This document shows, in pieces, positions 35,385-43,627 of a stretch of DNA of 58,292 nt; within the stretch, counting starts at the first letter, position 1; each line of letters starts with the position of its first letter. Below the pieces are notes generated by a model. That model did no database searches and had not been told where the DNA came from. It was given only the letters and a program-made list of their open reading frames with translations. The DNA is taken from positions 1 to 58,292 of the forward strand of contig NZ_JACSPV010000027.1 of assembly GCF_014836955.1 (NCBI RefSeq), in the 5' to 3' direction. This DNA is from Bacillus norwichensis. GTDB lineage: Bacteria > Bacillota > Bacilli > Bacillales > Bacillaceae_C. The position numbers were made by a program, and so were the translations under genes.

Positions 35385-36992
35385 TTGGCCAGACCAACTA
35401 AAGCAATTCCAAATCGTAACCAAAAAAGACGATTTTTCAATTTACATATTAAAATGATTTTGTTGATTAGCTTTCTGCTTATATGCATTCTGTTTGTACT
35501 AGGTATATTAATAAATCAACTAGTTTCCAAGACGATTGAAAATCAAATAGGCAAAAGAGCTCTTAGTGTTGCTTCCTCTGTTGCGAAAATGGATGATATT
35601 ATCAAAGCCTTTGAGCTGGATGATCCAACCAGTAAGATCCAGGAAATCGTGAGCCCAATTCAACAGGCTACTCATGCACAATATATTGTGGTCGGAAATA
35701 AAGATGGGATTCGTTACTCCCACCCTGTCAAGGAACGTATCGGCAAGAAAATGGTGGGAGGCGATAATGAGCGGGCTCTTCATTATGGAGAATCATATAT
35801 CACCAAACAAACAGGCTCTTTAGGTCCTGCTATACGCGGTAAAGTACCCATTATCAATAAAGATGGCCAAATTATTGGCGTCGTATCAGTTGGTTTTTTA
35901 AATGAAAATGTGGAAGCTATTATTAACGCAGAGAAACATACCATTTGGTTCTATATCTCTCTCGTCTTTATATTGGGAATAATCGGTGCAATCGGTATTT
36001 CCACTTATATAAAACGTCTGCTCTTTCATATGGAACCTGAAGAAATATCGGAATTACTATTACAGAAGGAAGCTATTTTACAATCAACCAAAGAAGGGAT
36101 TGTGGCCATCAATCAACACGGAGAAACCACAATGGTCAACAAAGCAGCAAAACAGATGCTTACAGCGAATAAGGAAGTAGATCAATTAACTTACAATCTT
36201 TTATTTCAACATATGAAAGCGACAGACATTGAAATGGACAAGGAGATGTTACTCGGCGACACAGTTGTATTGGTAAACCGAATACCGATACAAAATGAAG
36301 AATTTACTGGGGCAGTAGCAACCTTTCGGAGAAAAACCGACATTGAACACCTTACAAAAGAACTCCATCAAATGAAACAATATGCAAATACCTTACGAGC
36401 ACAAGCCCATGAATTTTCCAATAAGTTATATACTATTTTAGGTTTGATCCAGTTGGATAAAGTTGAGCAGGCGGAAGCCTTTATTAAACAAGAGAGCGAA
36501 ACCCAACGTCATTGGCTTACGTTCCTCGCAGACCGTGTAGCAGACCCTTTAGTGCACGGATTGTTGCAAGGAAAGTATAACCAGGCAAACGAATCCGGAA
36601 TAATTTTCACGGTTCAGGAAGACAGCCTATTGGCGCACCCTCTTACCGGTCGAAAGCGAACGGCCTTACTAACGAGTTTAGGAAATGTTATTGAAAATGC
36701 CATTGAATCTATTAAACTGTCACAATCGAAGATGCGGGAAATATCTATATATTTCTCTGACAGAGGAAAGGAACTCTACTTTGAAGTTGAAGACTCTGGA
36801 CCCGGTGTCACACCGGAGGCAGCTAAAGTGTTATTTGATCAAGGCTATTCCACTAAAAGTGAAATTGGAAGAGGAATGGGCTTAGCATTAAGCAAAAAAG
36901 CGCTTCATGATGTCGGCGGTGAAATCATGTTTGAGAGAAGCGAACTTGGTGGTGCACTGTTTGTACTTGTCATACCAAAAAGGGAGATGTAG
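35385..36992 (+). CDS. citS: CitS/DcuS-family sensor histidine kinase
   Basis: 535 residues: two membrane helices (about 22-45 and 185-205) around an extracellular Cache/PAS-like ligand domain of 140 residues, a cytoplasmic PAS domain, a DcuS-type histidine region (RAQAHEFSNKLYTILGLIQ) and a HATPase with NVIENAIES, DSGPG and GRGMGLALSKK. Related kinases sense citrate or C4-dicarboxylates. TTG start with AAGGAG 8 bases upstream. The response regulator gene starts 2 bases after the stop. The symbol follows from the CitT- and CitM-like neighbours. Confidence 0.88.
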   Translation: MARPTKAIPNRNQKRRFFNLHIKMILLISFLLICILFVLGILINQLVSKTIENQIGKRALSVASSVAKMDDIIKAFELDDPTSKIQEIVSPIQQATHAQYIVVGNKDGIRYSHPVKERIGKKMVGGDNERALHYGESYITKQTGSLGPAIRGKVPIINKDGQIIGVVSVGFLNENVEAIINAEKHTIWFYISLVFILGIIGAIGISTYIKRLLFHMEPEEISELLLQKEAILQSTKEGIVAINQHGETTMVNKAAKQMLTANKEVDQLTYNLLFQHMKATDIEMDKEMLLGDTVVLVNRIPIQNEEFTGAVATFRRKTDIEHLTKELHQMKQYANTLRAQAHEFSNKLYTILGLIQLDKVEQAEAFIKQESETQRHWLTFLADRVADPLVHGLLQGKYNQANESGIIFTVQEDSLLAHPLTGRKRTALLTSLGNVIENAIESIKLSQSKMREISIYFSDRGKELYFEVEDSGPGVTPEAAKVLFDQGYSTKSEIGRGMGLALSKKALHDVGGEIMFERSELGGALFVLVIPKREM

Positions 36993-36994
36993 AA

Positions 36995-37729
36995 ATGGAA
37001 CAAAAAATAGACGTCCTTATCATCGAAGATGATTTTTGGATTGCCGGGATTCATAAAGATCTGGTGGAACAAATTCCATCGTTCCATGTTCAGCATATAG
37101 CCAAATCCAGTGAAGAAGCCCAGAACTTTTTGAGTCATTCCGAACAATTACCACATATAATATTACTTGATATTTATATTCCGGACACGGAAGGATTAAC
37201 TCTGTTTTATAGCTTAAGAAATCATTTTCCATCCATTGATATTATTGTTGTTACAGCGGCAAATGACCTAAGAACGATTGTCGAAACAAGGCGTGCAGGT
37301 GCATTCGATTTTATTATAAAACCGGTGGATCAACATCGGTTCCGTCAATCCTTATATTCCTACGCAACATTTCAAGATCAAATCAACCGTTCAGCATCAT
37401 TCAATCAGGAAGAAGTAAATAAGCTATTTCGCATGACTTCATTGGCAAGCTCACAAGAAAAAAAACCATCCCAATTACCGAAAGGAATCGACCCGCTTAC
37501 ACTCCATGAAATTATCGGATTCCTTGAAGATGATACTTATGAGGCTATGACAGCTACAGATATCAGTGAATCGCTAGGTATGAGCCGGTCTACTGTCAGA
37601 CGATATATGGAATATTTAGTATCAACGAATCAAGCGGAAGCTATGTTACATTATGGCAGTGTTGGAAGACCTTTAAGACAGTATATTTATCGAAAACAAT
37701 ATGAACAAAATGCAGAAAAAAATCTTTAA
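36995..37729 (+). CDS. citT: CitT/DcuR-family response regulator
   Basis: 244 residues. Receiver domain with VLIIEDDFW (acidic pocket), LLDIYIPD (phospho-aspartate), VTAAND and the lysine in FIIKPVD. The C-terminal half carries a helix-turn-helix (TATDISESLGMSRSTVRRYMEYL) as in CitT/DctR regulators. Co-transcribed with the kinase, it probably activates the transporter gene 110 bases downstream. Confidence 0.9.
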   Translation: MEQKIDVLIIEDDFWIAGIHKDLVEQIPSFHVQHIAKSSEEAQNFLSHSEQLPHIILLDIYIPDTEGLTLFYSLRNHFPSIDIIVVTAANDLRTIVETRRAGAFDFIIKPVDQHRFRQSLYSYATFQDQINRSASFNQEEVNKLFRMTSLASSQEKKPSQLPKGIDPLTLHEIIGFLEDDTYEAMTATDISESLGMSRSTVRRYMEYLVSTNQAEAMLHYGSVGRPLRQYIYRKQYEQNAEKNL

Positions 37730-37805
37730 ACGATAAATGAAGCAAATATATATATCCTTTTCTTTTTTTGCTAATTTGTAAAAGATAAATAGATTCAAAA
37801 TACAA

Positions 37806-37820
37806 ATGTAAACGCTATCT
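37806..37820 (+). promoter_or_regulatory. cre site (CcpA operator) before citM
   Basis: ATGTAAACGCTATCT fits the relaxed cre consensus WTGNAANCGNWNNCW at every position. It lies 19 bases before the citM start codon, a place where CcpA would repress. B. subtilis citM is known to be under CcpA control. Confidence 0.75.
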
Positions 37821-37838
37821 AAAGGAAGGGGTATACGC

Positions 37839-39164
37839 ATGCTAAGCATCATTGGCTTCGCTACGATCTTGATCATTGTCTTAATATTAATTCAGGGCAA
37901 AATGACACCAATCATCCCGCTAGTAATCATCCCGCTTATTGGGTCTCTCGTAGCGGGATTTAAAATCACGGAAGTTGGCAATTTTTTCAGTGATGGACTC
38001 ATATCTGTTATTCAAGTAGCTGTTATGTTTATTTTCGCTATTTTATTTTTTGGCATTATGCAAGATGCCGGATTGTTTGATCCAATCATAGATAGAATGA
38101 TAGCGGTAACCCATGGAAATGTTATTACAATAAGTGTCGGTACCGTGCTAATTGCAGCGATAGCACAACTTGACGGTTCTGGCGCGTCAACATTTTTAAT
38201 AACGATTCCTGCATTATTGCCCATTTACCGGCAAATGAAGATGAGTCCTTATTTACTTCTTTTATTAATCGGCGGCAGTGCAAGTATTATGAACATGATT
38301 CCGTGGGGAGGACCACTCGGACGTGCTGCTTCCGTTTTGAATGTAGATGTCACGGAACTGTGGAGACCTCTGATTCCCATCCAAGTCATTGGGATAGTTT
38401 TAATGATTGCCCTAGCTGTTTTTTTAGGAATGAGAGAAAAACGAAGAATCATTGAGAGTTATGGAAGTATTGAAGATGCTATCGCCTTCGAAGAGGAGGA
38501 CGGAGTTCTATTTGACCGCCAGGGAAACGGCAAGACAGGAATTGCAAAAACAAAGAAATACTGGCTAAATGTTCTATTGACGGTTGCAGTCATTGGGGTG
38601 CTGGTTGCCGGAATCATCCCGGCTGGGTTAGCTTTCATGATTGGGGTCTGCCTTGCTCTTCCACTTAATTTCAAAAAAGCAAATGACCAGAATAAAACAA
38701 TTCAAAAGCATGCACCAAATGCGTTAACGATGGCAACCATCATCTTGGCAGCAGGCTCCTTTTTGGGAATACTGAACGGAACGGGTATGCTCAATTCGAT
38801 TGCAGAAGATGTGGTCAATATACTCCCTTCATTTATCGCACCTTATCTTCATTTGATCTTAGGGATTTTGGGAGTTCCGTTTGATCTGTTGTTAAGTACA
38901 GATGCCTATTACTTTGCACTGCTTCCGGTTGCAGAACAAATTGGGGTGACGTTTGGAATACCTTCTATATCCATGGCATATGCCATGATTATTGGAAATA
39001 TTGTCGGAACATTCGTCAGCCCATTTTCGCCAGCACTATGGCTTGCCATTGGACTTGCAGGTGTGGAAATGGGCAAACATATTCGCTATTCCTTCTTATG
39101 GATGTGGGGTATAAGTATAGCTCTCGTCATCATAGCCTTTATAATGGGAACCATCTCTGTCTAA
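37839..39164 (+). CDS. citM: CitMHS-family citrate-metal:proton symporter
   Basis: 441 residues with about 11-12 hydrophobic helices; CitMHS family (TC 2.A.11), which takes up citrate bound to Mg2+ or Ca2+. Family stretches are QLDGSGASTFLITIPALLPIY and MNMIPWGGPLGRAASVL. AAGGAAGGGG precedes the ATG. The two-component genes upstream and the cre site give the usual picture: induced by citrate, repressed by better carbon sources. Which metal complex is preferred (CitM or CitH type) cannot be told. Confidence 0.9.
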   Translation: MLSIIGFATILIIVLILIQGKMTPIIPLVIIPLIGSLVAGFKITEVGNFFSDGLISVIQVAVMFIFAILFFGIMQDAGLFDPIIDRMIAVTHGNVITISVGTVLIAAIAQLDGSGASTFLITIPALLPIYRQMKMSPYLLLLLIGGSASIMNMIPWGGPLGRAASVLNVDVTELWRPLIPIQVIGIVLMIALAVFLGMREKRRIIESYGSIEDAIAFEEEDGVLFDRQGNGKTGIAKTKKYWLNVLLTVAVIGVLVAGIIPAGLAFMIGVCLALPLNFKKANDQNKTIQKHAPNALTMATIILAAGSFLGILNGTGMLNSIAEDVVNILPSFIAPYLHLILGILGVPFDLLLSTDAYYFALLPVAEQIGVTFGIPSISMAYAMIIGNIVGTFVSPFSPALWLAIGLAGVEMGKHIRYSFLWMWGISIALVIIAFIMGTISV

Positions 39165-39166
39165 TC

Positions 39167-39215
39167 AAAAACACGGCAGAATAGATTATGATGATCTGTT
39201 CTGCCGTGTTTTTTA
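39167..39215 (+). terminator. Terminator after citM
   Basis: AAAAACACGGCAGAA and TTCTGCCGTGTTTTT arms (39167-39181 and 39199-39213), followed by TTATC. It starts just after the citM stop codon. Confidence 0.92.
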
Positions 39216-39282
39216 TCTAAGCGTTATAGATCAACTGATCAGCAAGCGGCCTTATAATTAAGGGGTTCCTTCCTCTATTTAA

Positions 39283-39320
39283 TTAAAATTGCCTGCACAC
39301 TTTTCATAATGTGGCAGGCA
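39283..39320 (-). terminator. Terminator after dpaA
   Basis: Minus-strand GCCTGCCACA and TGTGCAGGC stem with AATTTTAATT downstream, 19 bases past the stop codon. The same hairpin is found in the broken copy near 34640-34672. Confidence 0.8.
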
Positions 39321-39338
39321 CAATCTACTAGAAAGCTA

Positions 39339-40238
39339 TCAGGAAGTCAATAGCTTGTATAGAACCCCACTTACAATCTCCCCTGCTGTCTTCGGTGCAG
39401 TTTTTCCAGGCAGCCCAAGGGCATGAACAGCCTTTAAACCTTTTTCACGAGCAAACGCGAAGTCCGTTCCCCCAGGCTTTGAAGCAATATCGATAATCAG
39501 AGAAGAGCTCTCCATTTTTGAAAGAACTGCAGTATCTAAAATCATATGAGGAACCGTATTAATACAAATATCCGTTTCAGAAATATAATCAGCCAGATGA
39601 TCCAAATGAACCGGGCACATTCCCATTTCACTGATTCGTGCAAAATCGGAATCTTTTCTGGCAGCCACGCTAACTTTTGCACCTACAGCAGAGAATAGTC
39701 TGGCCAAGGTTACACCTGTTCTCCCAAATCCCAGCACCATCACCTGAGAACCATGGATGGTATAATCCGTTTCTTCTATCGCAATCTTTAAGGTTGCTTC
39801 GGCTGTTGGAATTGAATTTAAAATGGATAAGTCATCACGGTCAGTTAAACGAACAAGGCTTCTGCCAGCCTGATTCACAGCTTCATCTAAATAGCCATTG
39901 GAAATTCCAGTGTAAACAACACAATGCTTCGGTGTCTGCCTCAGCATCTCGAATGATAAATTCATAGGTTCATCTGAATAGACAGCATCAACTTCCCCAT
40001 CAGCACTTGTTCCATGCAATGGCAGCAAGATAGCATCAATTAATTCAAAATCAACCTGATCCAATTTTTTGTTGTTGATAGCGGGGTGAGAGAAGGTCAT
40101 TTGATCAAATCCAGCTAAATCAATATCAATTCCCTTAGCTGCCAACTGATCAATGACTTCCAAGTACCGTTGATCACCGCCGATAATTAAAAGATTCAAA
40201 TTTTCTCCCACTGACAATACCGCCTTTCCATTTGACAC
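39339..40238 (-). CDS. dpaA: Dipicolinate synthase subunit A (SpoVFA/DpaA)
   Basis: 299 residues. The N-terminal dipicolinate synthase domain (LLIIGGDQRYLEVIDQL) and the NAD(P)-binding part (VMVLGFGRTGVTLARLF near residue 165) match SpoVFA, which with SpoVFB makes dipicolinate for the spore core. Here there is no spoVFB beside it. The gene follows a sigma-54 activator, its GTG using a GGAG that lies in that gene's last codons, so the two are translationally coupled. This setting is not the sporulation one; it may be a second copy with another task. Confidence 0.88.
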   Translation of the reverse strand: MSNGKAVLSVGENLNLLIIGGDQRYLEVIDQLAAKGIDIDLAGFDQMTFSHPAINNKKLDQVDFELIDAILLPLHGTSADGEVDAVYSDEPMNLSFEMLRQTPKHCVVYTGISNGYLDEAVNQAGRSLVRLTDRDDLSILNSIPTAEATLKIAIEETDYTIHGSQVMVLGFGRTGVTLARLFSAVGAKVSVAARKDSDFARISEMGMCPVHLDHLADYISETDICINTVPHMILDTAVLSKMESSSLIIDIASKPGGTDFAFAREKGLKAVHALGLPGKTAPKTAGEIVSGVLYKLLTS

Positions 40239-40242
40239 AATG

Positions 40243-41949
40243 TCACTCCAGTTGATAATCTCGGATTTTATTATAGAGTGTTGAAATCGAAATCCCTAAA
40301 GAACGAGCAGCCTGCTTTTTACTTTCCAATGAGTTCCCAAAATGATGTAAAGTCCTTTGAATATGTTCTTTTTCGATATCCTTTAAAGGTAAAAGTGAAG
40401 TTGCGGCTGACTGTGAATAGTCACCAGTCTCAGAAGAAGGACCAAGTATTCTTTGAATTTGTTTTAAGACCAAGGAATCCGATATGACAGATGAAGGGCT
40501 CTCGTTCATCAATCTTTCCAACACATTCTCCAGCTCCCGAATATTCCCCGGCCAATCGTGTTTGGATAAAATAGAGGTACCTTTGTCTGTAAGCTGCATT
40601 GGGCTAAGTCCGATTCTCTGCGATATCCCGTTCAATAGCTCTTGCACCAACAAAGGTATATCCTGCTTTCTTTCTCTTAAAGGAGGCACTTCAAGGCGAA
40701 TGACATTCAATCGATAAAATAAATCTTCGCGGAACTTACCTTCGGAAACTAATGTTTCCAAATCAGCATTTGTGGCAGCAATGATCCGAAATTCTACATG
40801 TATTTTCTTCAGTCCACCAATTCTCTCAAACTCTCTATGCTGTAAAACCCTTAATAATTTGGCCTGCAAAGAGACGCTCATTTCGCCAATTTCATCCAAA
40901 AACAATGTCCCTTCATTGGCCAATTCAATTTTGCCAAGCTTTTGTTTTATAGCATGCGTAAATGCCCCTTTTTCATAGCCAAATAACTCACTTTCCAGTA
41001 AATCCGCTGGAATCGCCGCACAGTTAACAGTGACAAAAGGCTTATCGCTGCATTTACTTTCTGTATGAATGGCGTGGGCAAATAACTCCTTACCTGTCCC
41101 GCTTTCTCCGGTTATTAAAACGGTGGAACGAGTACGCGCTGCCTTCTTCGCTATGTTTATTGCTTCTTTGATTTCGTTACTTTCACCGATAATATGATCT
41201 AGTGAATACTTGGATTCATATCTGTCACTCGATTGCTGACTAATCATCCGCTGTTCTTGTTCATGCTCCATCAATTTTTCCGTCAGATACTTTACTTCAG
41301 TTACATCTTGGAAAGTCGCAACTGCCCCTATGAACTTGCCTTCCACAAAAATGGGAGCTGCATTGGCGACCGTTTCAACATTAGACCCCACACTTGTTGA
41401 TTTATAGCTAAAAACCGGGGCCCTCGTTTTATAGGCTTTATTCAATGATCCACCGGGAGACACCTCTTCAATATGCTTTCCAAGCCTTTCTTCAGGCGAA
41501 ACATTCGTAATTCTGGAAAAAGAAGGGTTTATAAACTGAATAATGCCCTCGGAATCAACAAACTGTACACCCTCATGTGAGTGCATTAAGATCGTTTGAT
41601 AAAACTGTTGCTTTTCGGTTAGTGATTGAATTTTACTTGCTGTTCGAGCCAACTTTTCGAGGATCCAAATTGAATCCGGTGTAATAACTACCCTATCTTT
41701 CCTATCCCAATTTTTCAATTCTTGGTGATAAGGTGCCTCATTTCCAGTTATCAGAATGAAGTGGATCTCTTGGTGATTCACTTGCTCAGCATAATGAACC
41801 AACGGGACCTCTTCTGGAATTTGGTCAACGAGAGGATCAATCACACCAGCAAGGCAAAGAATCCCTCTATCAAACCAATCCGCCATTCCATCCAAAATAT
41901 CTCTTCGATAGCCAATCATTAAAACCGACATTGAAATATCTGTAGCCAT
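40243..41949 (-). CDS. Sigma-54-dependent activator with PAS domain (island III)
   Basis: 568 residues. An N-terminal receiver- or PrpR-like region (1-110, MSVLMIGYRRDILDGMADWF), a PAS domain (about 115-225), an AAA+ domain with Walker A GESGTGKE and Walker B GTLFLDEIGE, and a Fis helix-turn-helix (KQAARSLGISISTLYNKIRDY). The sigma-54 contact loop reads GAFTHA instead of GAFTGA. It probably activates the -24/-12 promoters at 46359 and 49977. The ATG at 41949 follows GGGAGG; a start at 41976 is less likely. It lies between lysA and dpaA on the same strand. Confidence 0.9.
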   Translation of the reverse strand: MATDISMSVLMIGYRRDILDGMADWFDRGILCLAGVIDPLVDQIPEEVPLVHYAEQVNHQEIHFILITGNEAPYHQELKNWDRKDRVVITPDSIWILEKLARTASKIQSLTEKQQFYQTILMHSHEGVQFVDSEGIIQFINPSFSRITNVSPEERLGKHIEEVSPGGSLNKAYKTRAPVFSYKSTSVGSNVETVANAAPIFVEGKFIGAVATFQDVTEVKYLTEKLMEHEQEQRMISQQSSDRYESKYSLDHIIGESNEIKEAINIAKKAARTRSTVLITGESGTGKELFAHAIHTESKCSDKPFVTVNCAAIPADLLESELFGYEKGAFTHAIKQKLGKIELANEGTLFLDEIGEMSVSLQAKLLRVLQHREFERIGGLKKIHVEFRIIAATNADLETLVSEGKFREDLFYRLNVIRLEVPPLRERKQDIPLLVQELLNGISQRIGLSPMQLTDKGTSILSKHDWPGNIRELENVLERLMNESPSSVISDSLVLKQIQRILGPSSETGDYSQSAATSLLPLKDIEKEHIQRTLHHFGNSLESKKQAARSLGISISTLYNKIRDYQLE

Positions 41950-42029
41950 CCTGCTTCCTCCCGGACTGTGTAACATTACAAATTTTATAATTTATATCAT
42001 ATTAACACACAGGAGGTAACCTATTACTC

Positions 42030-43349
42030 TTAAATGGGAGATTTTTCGTTGATTGACATATCCAATCTTACAAGATCCTCATAAGACTCCCGTTTGATCA
42101 CAAGTCTGCTTTCGCCTTTTTCGACAAAAACTACTGGTGGCCTAGGAATACGATTATAATTGTTGGCCATGGCATATCCATATGCTCCTGTGCAAAAAAC
42201 GGCCAAAATATCTTCTTTATCTGGAGAGGGAAGAGGCAAATCCCAAATAAGCATATCACCGGATTCACAGCACTTTCCCGCAATAGACACCACTTCATCT
42301 TGCTGATCAAGCACTCTGTTAGCAAGAACCGCCTCATACTTTGCATCGTATAAAGCAGGCCTGATATTGTCCGTCATTCCACCATCAACAGCCACATATT
42401 TCCTTATATTCGGCACGTCTTTTCTAGAACCGATTGTATAAAGAGTAGTACCTGCGTCTCCAACAAGTGAACGTCCCGGCTCAATCCATAATTCTGGCAT
42501 CGGCAATGACAACCTTTCCGTTTCCTTGCTCACTTCAATGATCATTTTTTCGACATACTGTTCCGGAGACAATGGGGTATCATCATTCGTATAGCGAATA
42601 CCAAAACCGCCTCCAAGGTTCAAAACCTCTGTAATAAAATCATACTCGTTTTTCCATAGACTTAGTTTTTCCAATATTTTTTTAGCGGCCATAACGAACC
42701 CAATCGTTTCAAAAATTTGTGATCCGATATGACAATGAACTCCCAGCGGACTCAGGTACTCGCTATCAAGAGAAAAATTCAGAGCCATTTCCGCCTGTCC
42801 GTTCTCCAAGTCAAAGCCAAATTTTGAATCCTCCTGACCAGTGAGGATATAATCATGTGTATGAGCTTCAATACCCGGGGTTACACGGAGCAATATATTA
42901 ACGGTTTGTTTCCTCTTCTGACATAAGTAATGCAGCATATGAAGCTCATGAAAATTATCAACGACAATGCAGCCAACTTTATGATCCAAAGCCATTACAA
43001 GTTCCTCTTCACTTTTGTTGTTTCCGTGAAAATGGACCTTGTCGATGGGAAATTTAGCAGCTGCCGCAGTATATAACTCCCCTCCTGAAACCACATCCAG
43101 CGAAAGCCCCTCTTCATGAACAAGCTGTAGTATCGCAATAGACGAAAAAGCTTTGCTTGCATAGGCAACCTGAGATTTCACCCCATACTTTTCAAACATC
43201 TTCTTAAAAGAACGAGCACGGCTCTTGATTAATTCCATATCATAAACATACAACGGAGTGCCATATTTTTTTACCAATTCCACTGTATCGCATCCACCAA
43301 TTTCAAGATGGCCTTCATCATTGATTGATGCGGTTCCATGTAAGTACAT
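42030..43349 (-). CDS. lysA: Diaminopimelate decarboxylase
   Basis: 439 residues, full length, with the PLP lysine in AYASKAFSS, HFHGNNKS, HCHIGSQI, GGGFGIRY, EPGRSLVGDAG and the CCESGD cysteine motif. It converts meso-diaminopimelate to L-lysine. It starts 23 bases after the small iron-sulfur gene with TTGGAGG upstream, so it is the last gene of the HcnABC-like operon rather than part of a lysine biosynthesis operon. A catabolic or salvage use of diaminopimelate, or an additional lysA copy, would fit. Confidence 0.93.
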   Translation of the reverse strand: MYLHGTASINDEGHLEIGGCDTVELVKKYGTPLYVYDMELIKSRARSFKKMFEKYGVKSQVAYASKAFSSIAILQLVHEEGLSLDVVSGGELYTAAAAKFPIDKVHFHGNNKSEEELVMALDHKVGCIVVDNFHELHMLHYLCQKRKQTVNILLRVTPGIEAHTHDYILTGQEDSKFGFDLENGQAEMALNFSLDSEYLSPLGVHCHIGSQIFETIGFVMAAKKILEKLSLWKNEYDFITEVLNLGGGFGIRYTNDDTPLSPEQYVEKMIIEVSKETERLSLPMPELWIEPGRSLVGDAGTTLYTIGSRKDVPNIRKYVAVDGGMTDNIRPALYDAKYEAVLANRVLDQQDEVVSIAGKCCESGDMLIWDLPLPSPDKEDILAVFCTGAYGYAMANNYNRIPRPPVVFVEKGESRLVIKRESYEDLVRLDMSINEKSPI

Positions 43350-43372
43350 CCATTTACCTCCAAATTAAGACT

Positions 43373-43627
43373 TTATTTTTTAATAATGTCGCTTAAAAGT
43401 ACCGGGCGGACGGGAGCTTGAGCATGCTGTAAAGGAGGAGCCTGATTGCCCATTTTGGATTCTATGATATCACGAAGAATCGGCTGACAAACCCGGCCTT
43501 GACAGTAGCCCATACCGACTCTGACTCTTTTCTTCAGCCCGGGAACACTGTTAGCTCCGTCATCCATCGCTTTTAAAATCTCCGACAAACAGACACCTTC
43601 ACATCGGCAAATTATCATGTTTTTCAT
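43373..43627 (-). CDS. BFD-like [2Fe-2S]-binding protein, fourth dehydrogenase subunit
   Basis: 84 residues. Four cysteines in the bacterioferritin-associated-ferredoxin pattern: CRCEGVC at the start and GYCQGRVC in the middle. In many HcnB/OoxA-type proteins this domain is fused to the C-terminus of the flavoprotein; here it is a separate gene whose ATG overlaps the flavoprotein stop by 4 bases (ATGA). It likely relays electrons. The proline-rich tail (residues 60-80) is variable. Confidence 0.88.
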   Translation of the reverse strand: MKNMIICRCEGVCLSEILKAMDDGANSVPGLKKRVRVGMGYCQGRVCQPILRDIIESKMGNQAPPLQHAQAPVRPVLLSDIIKK

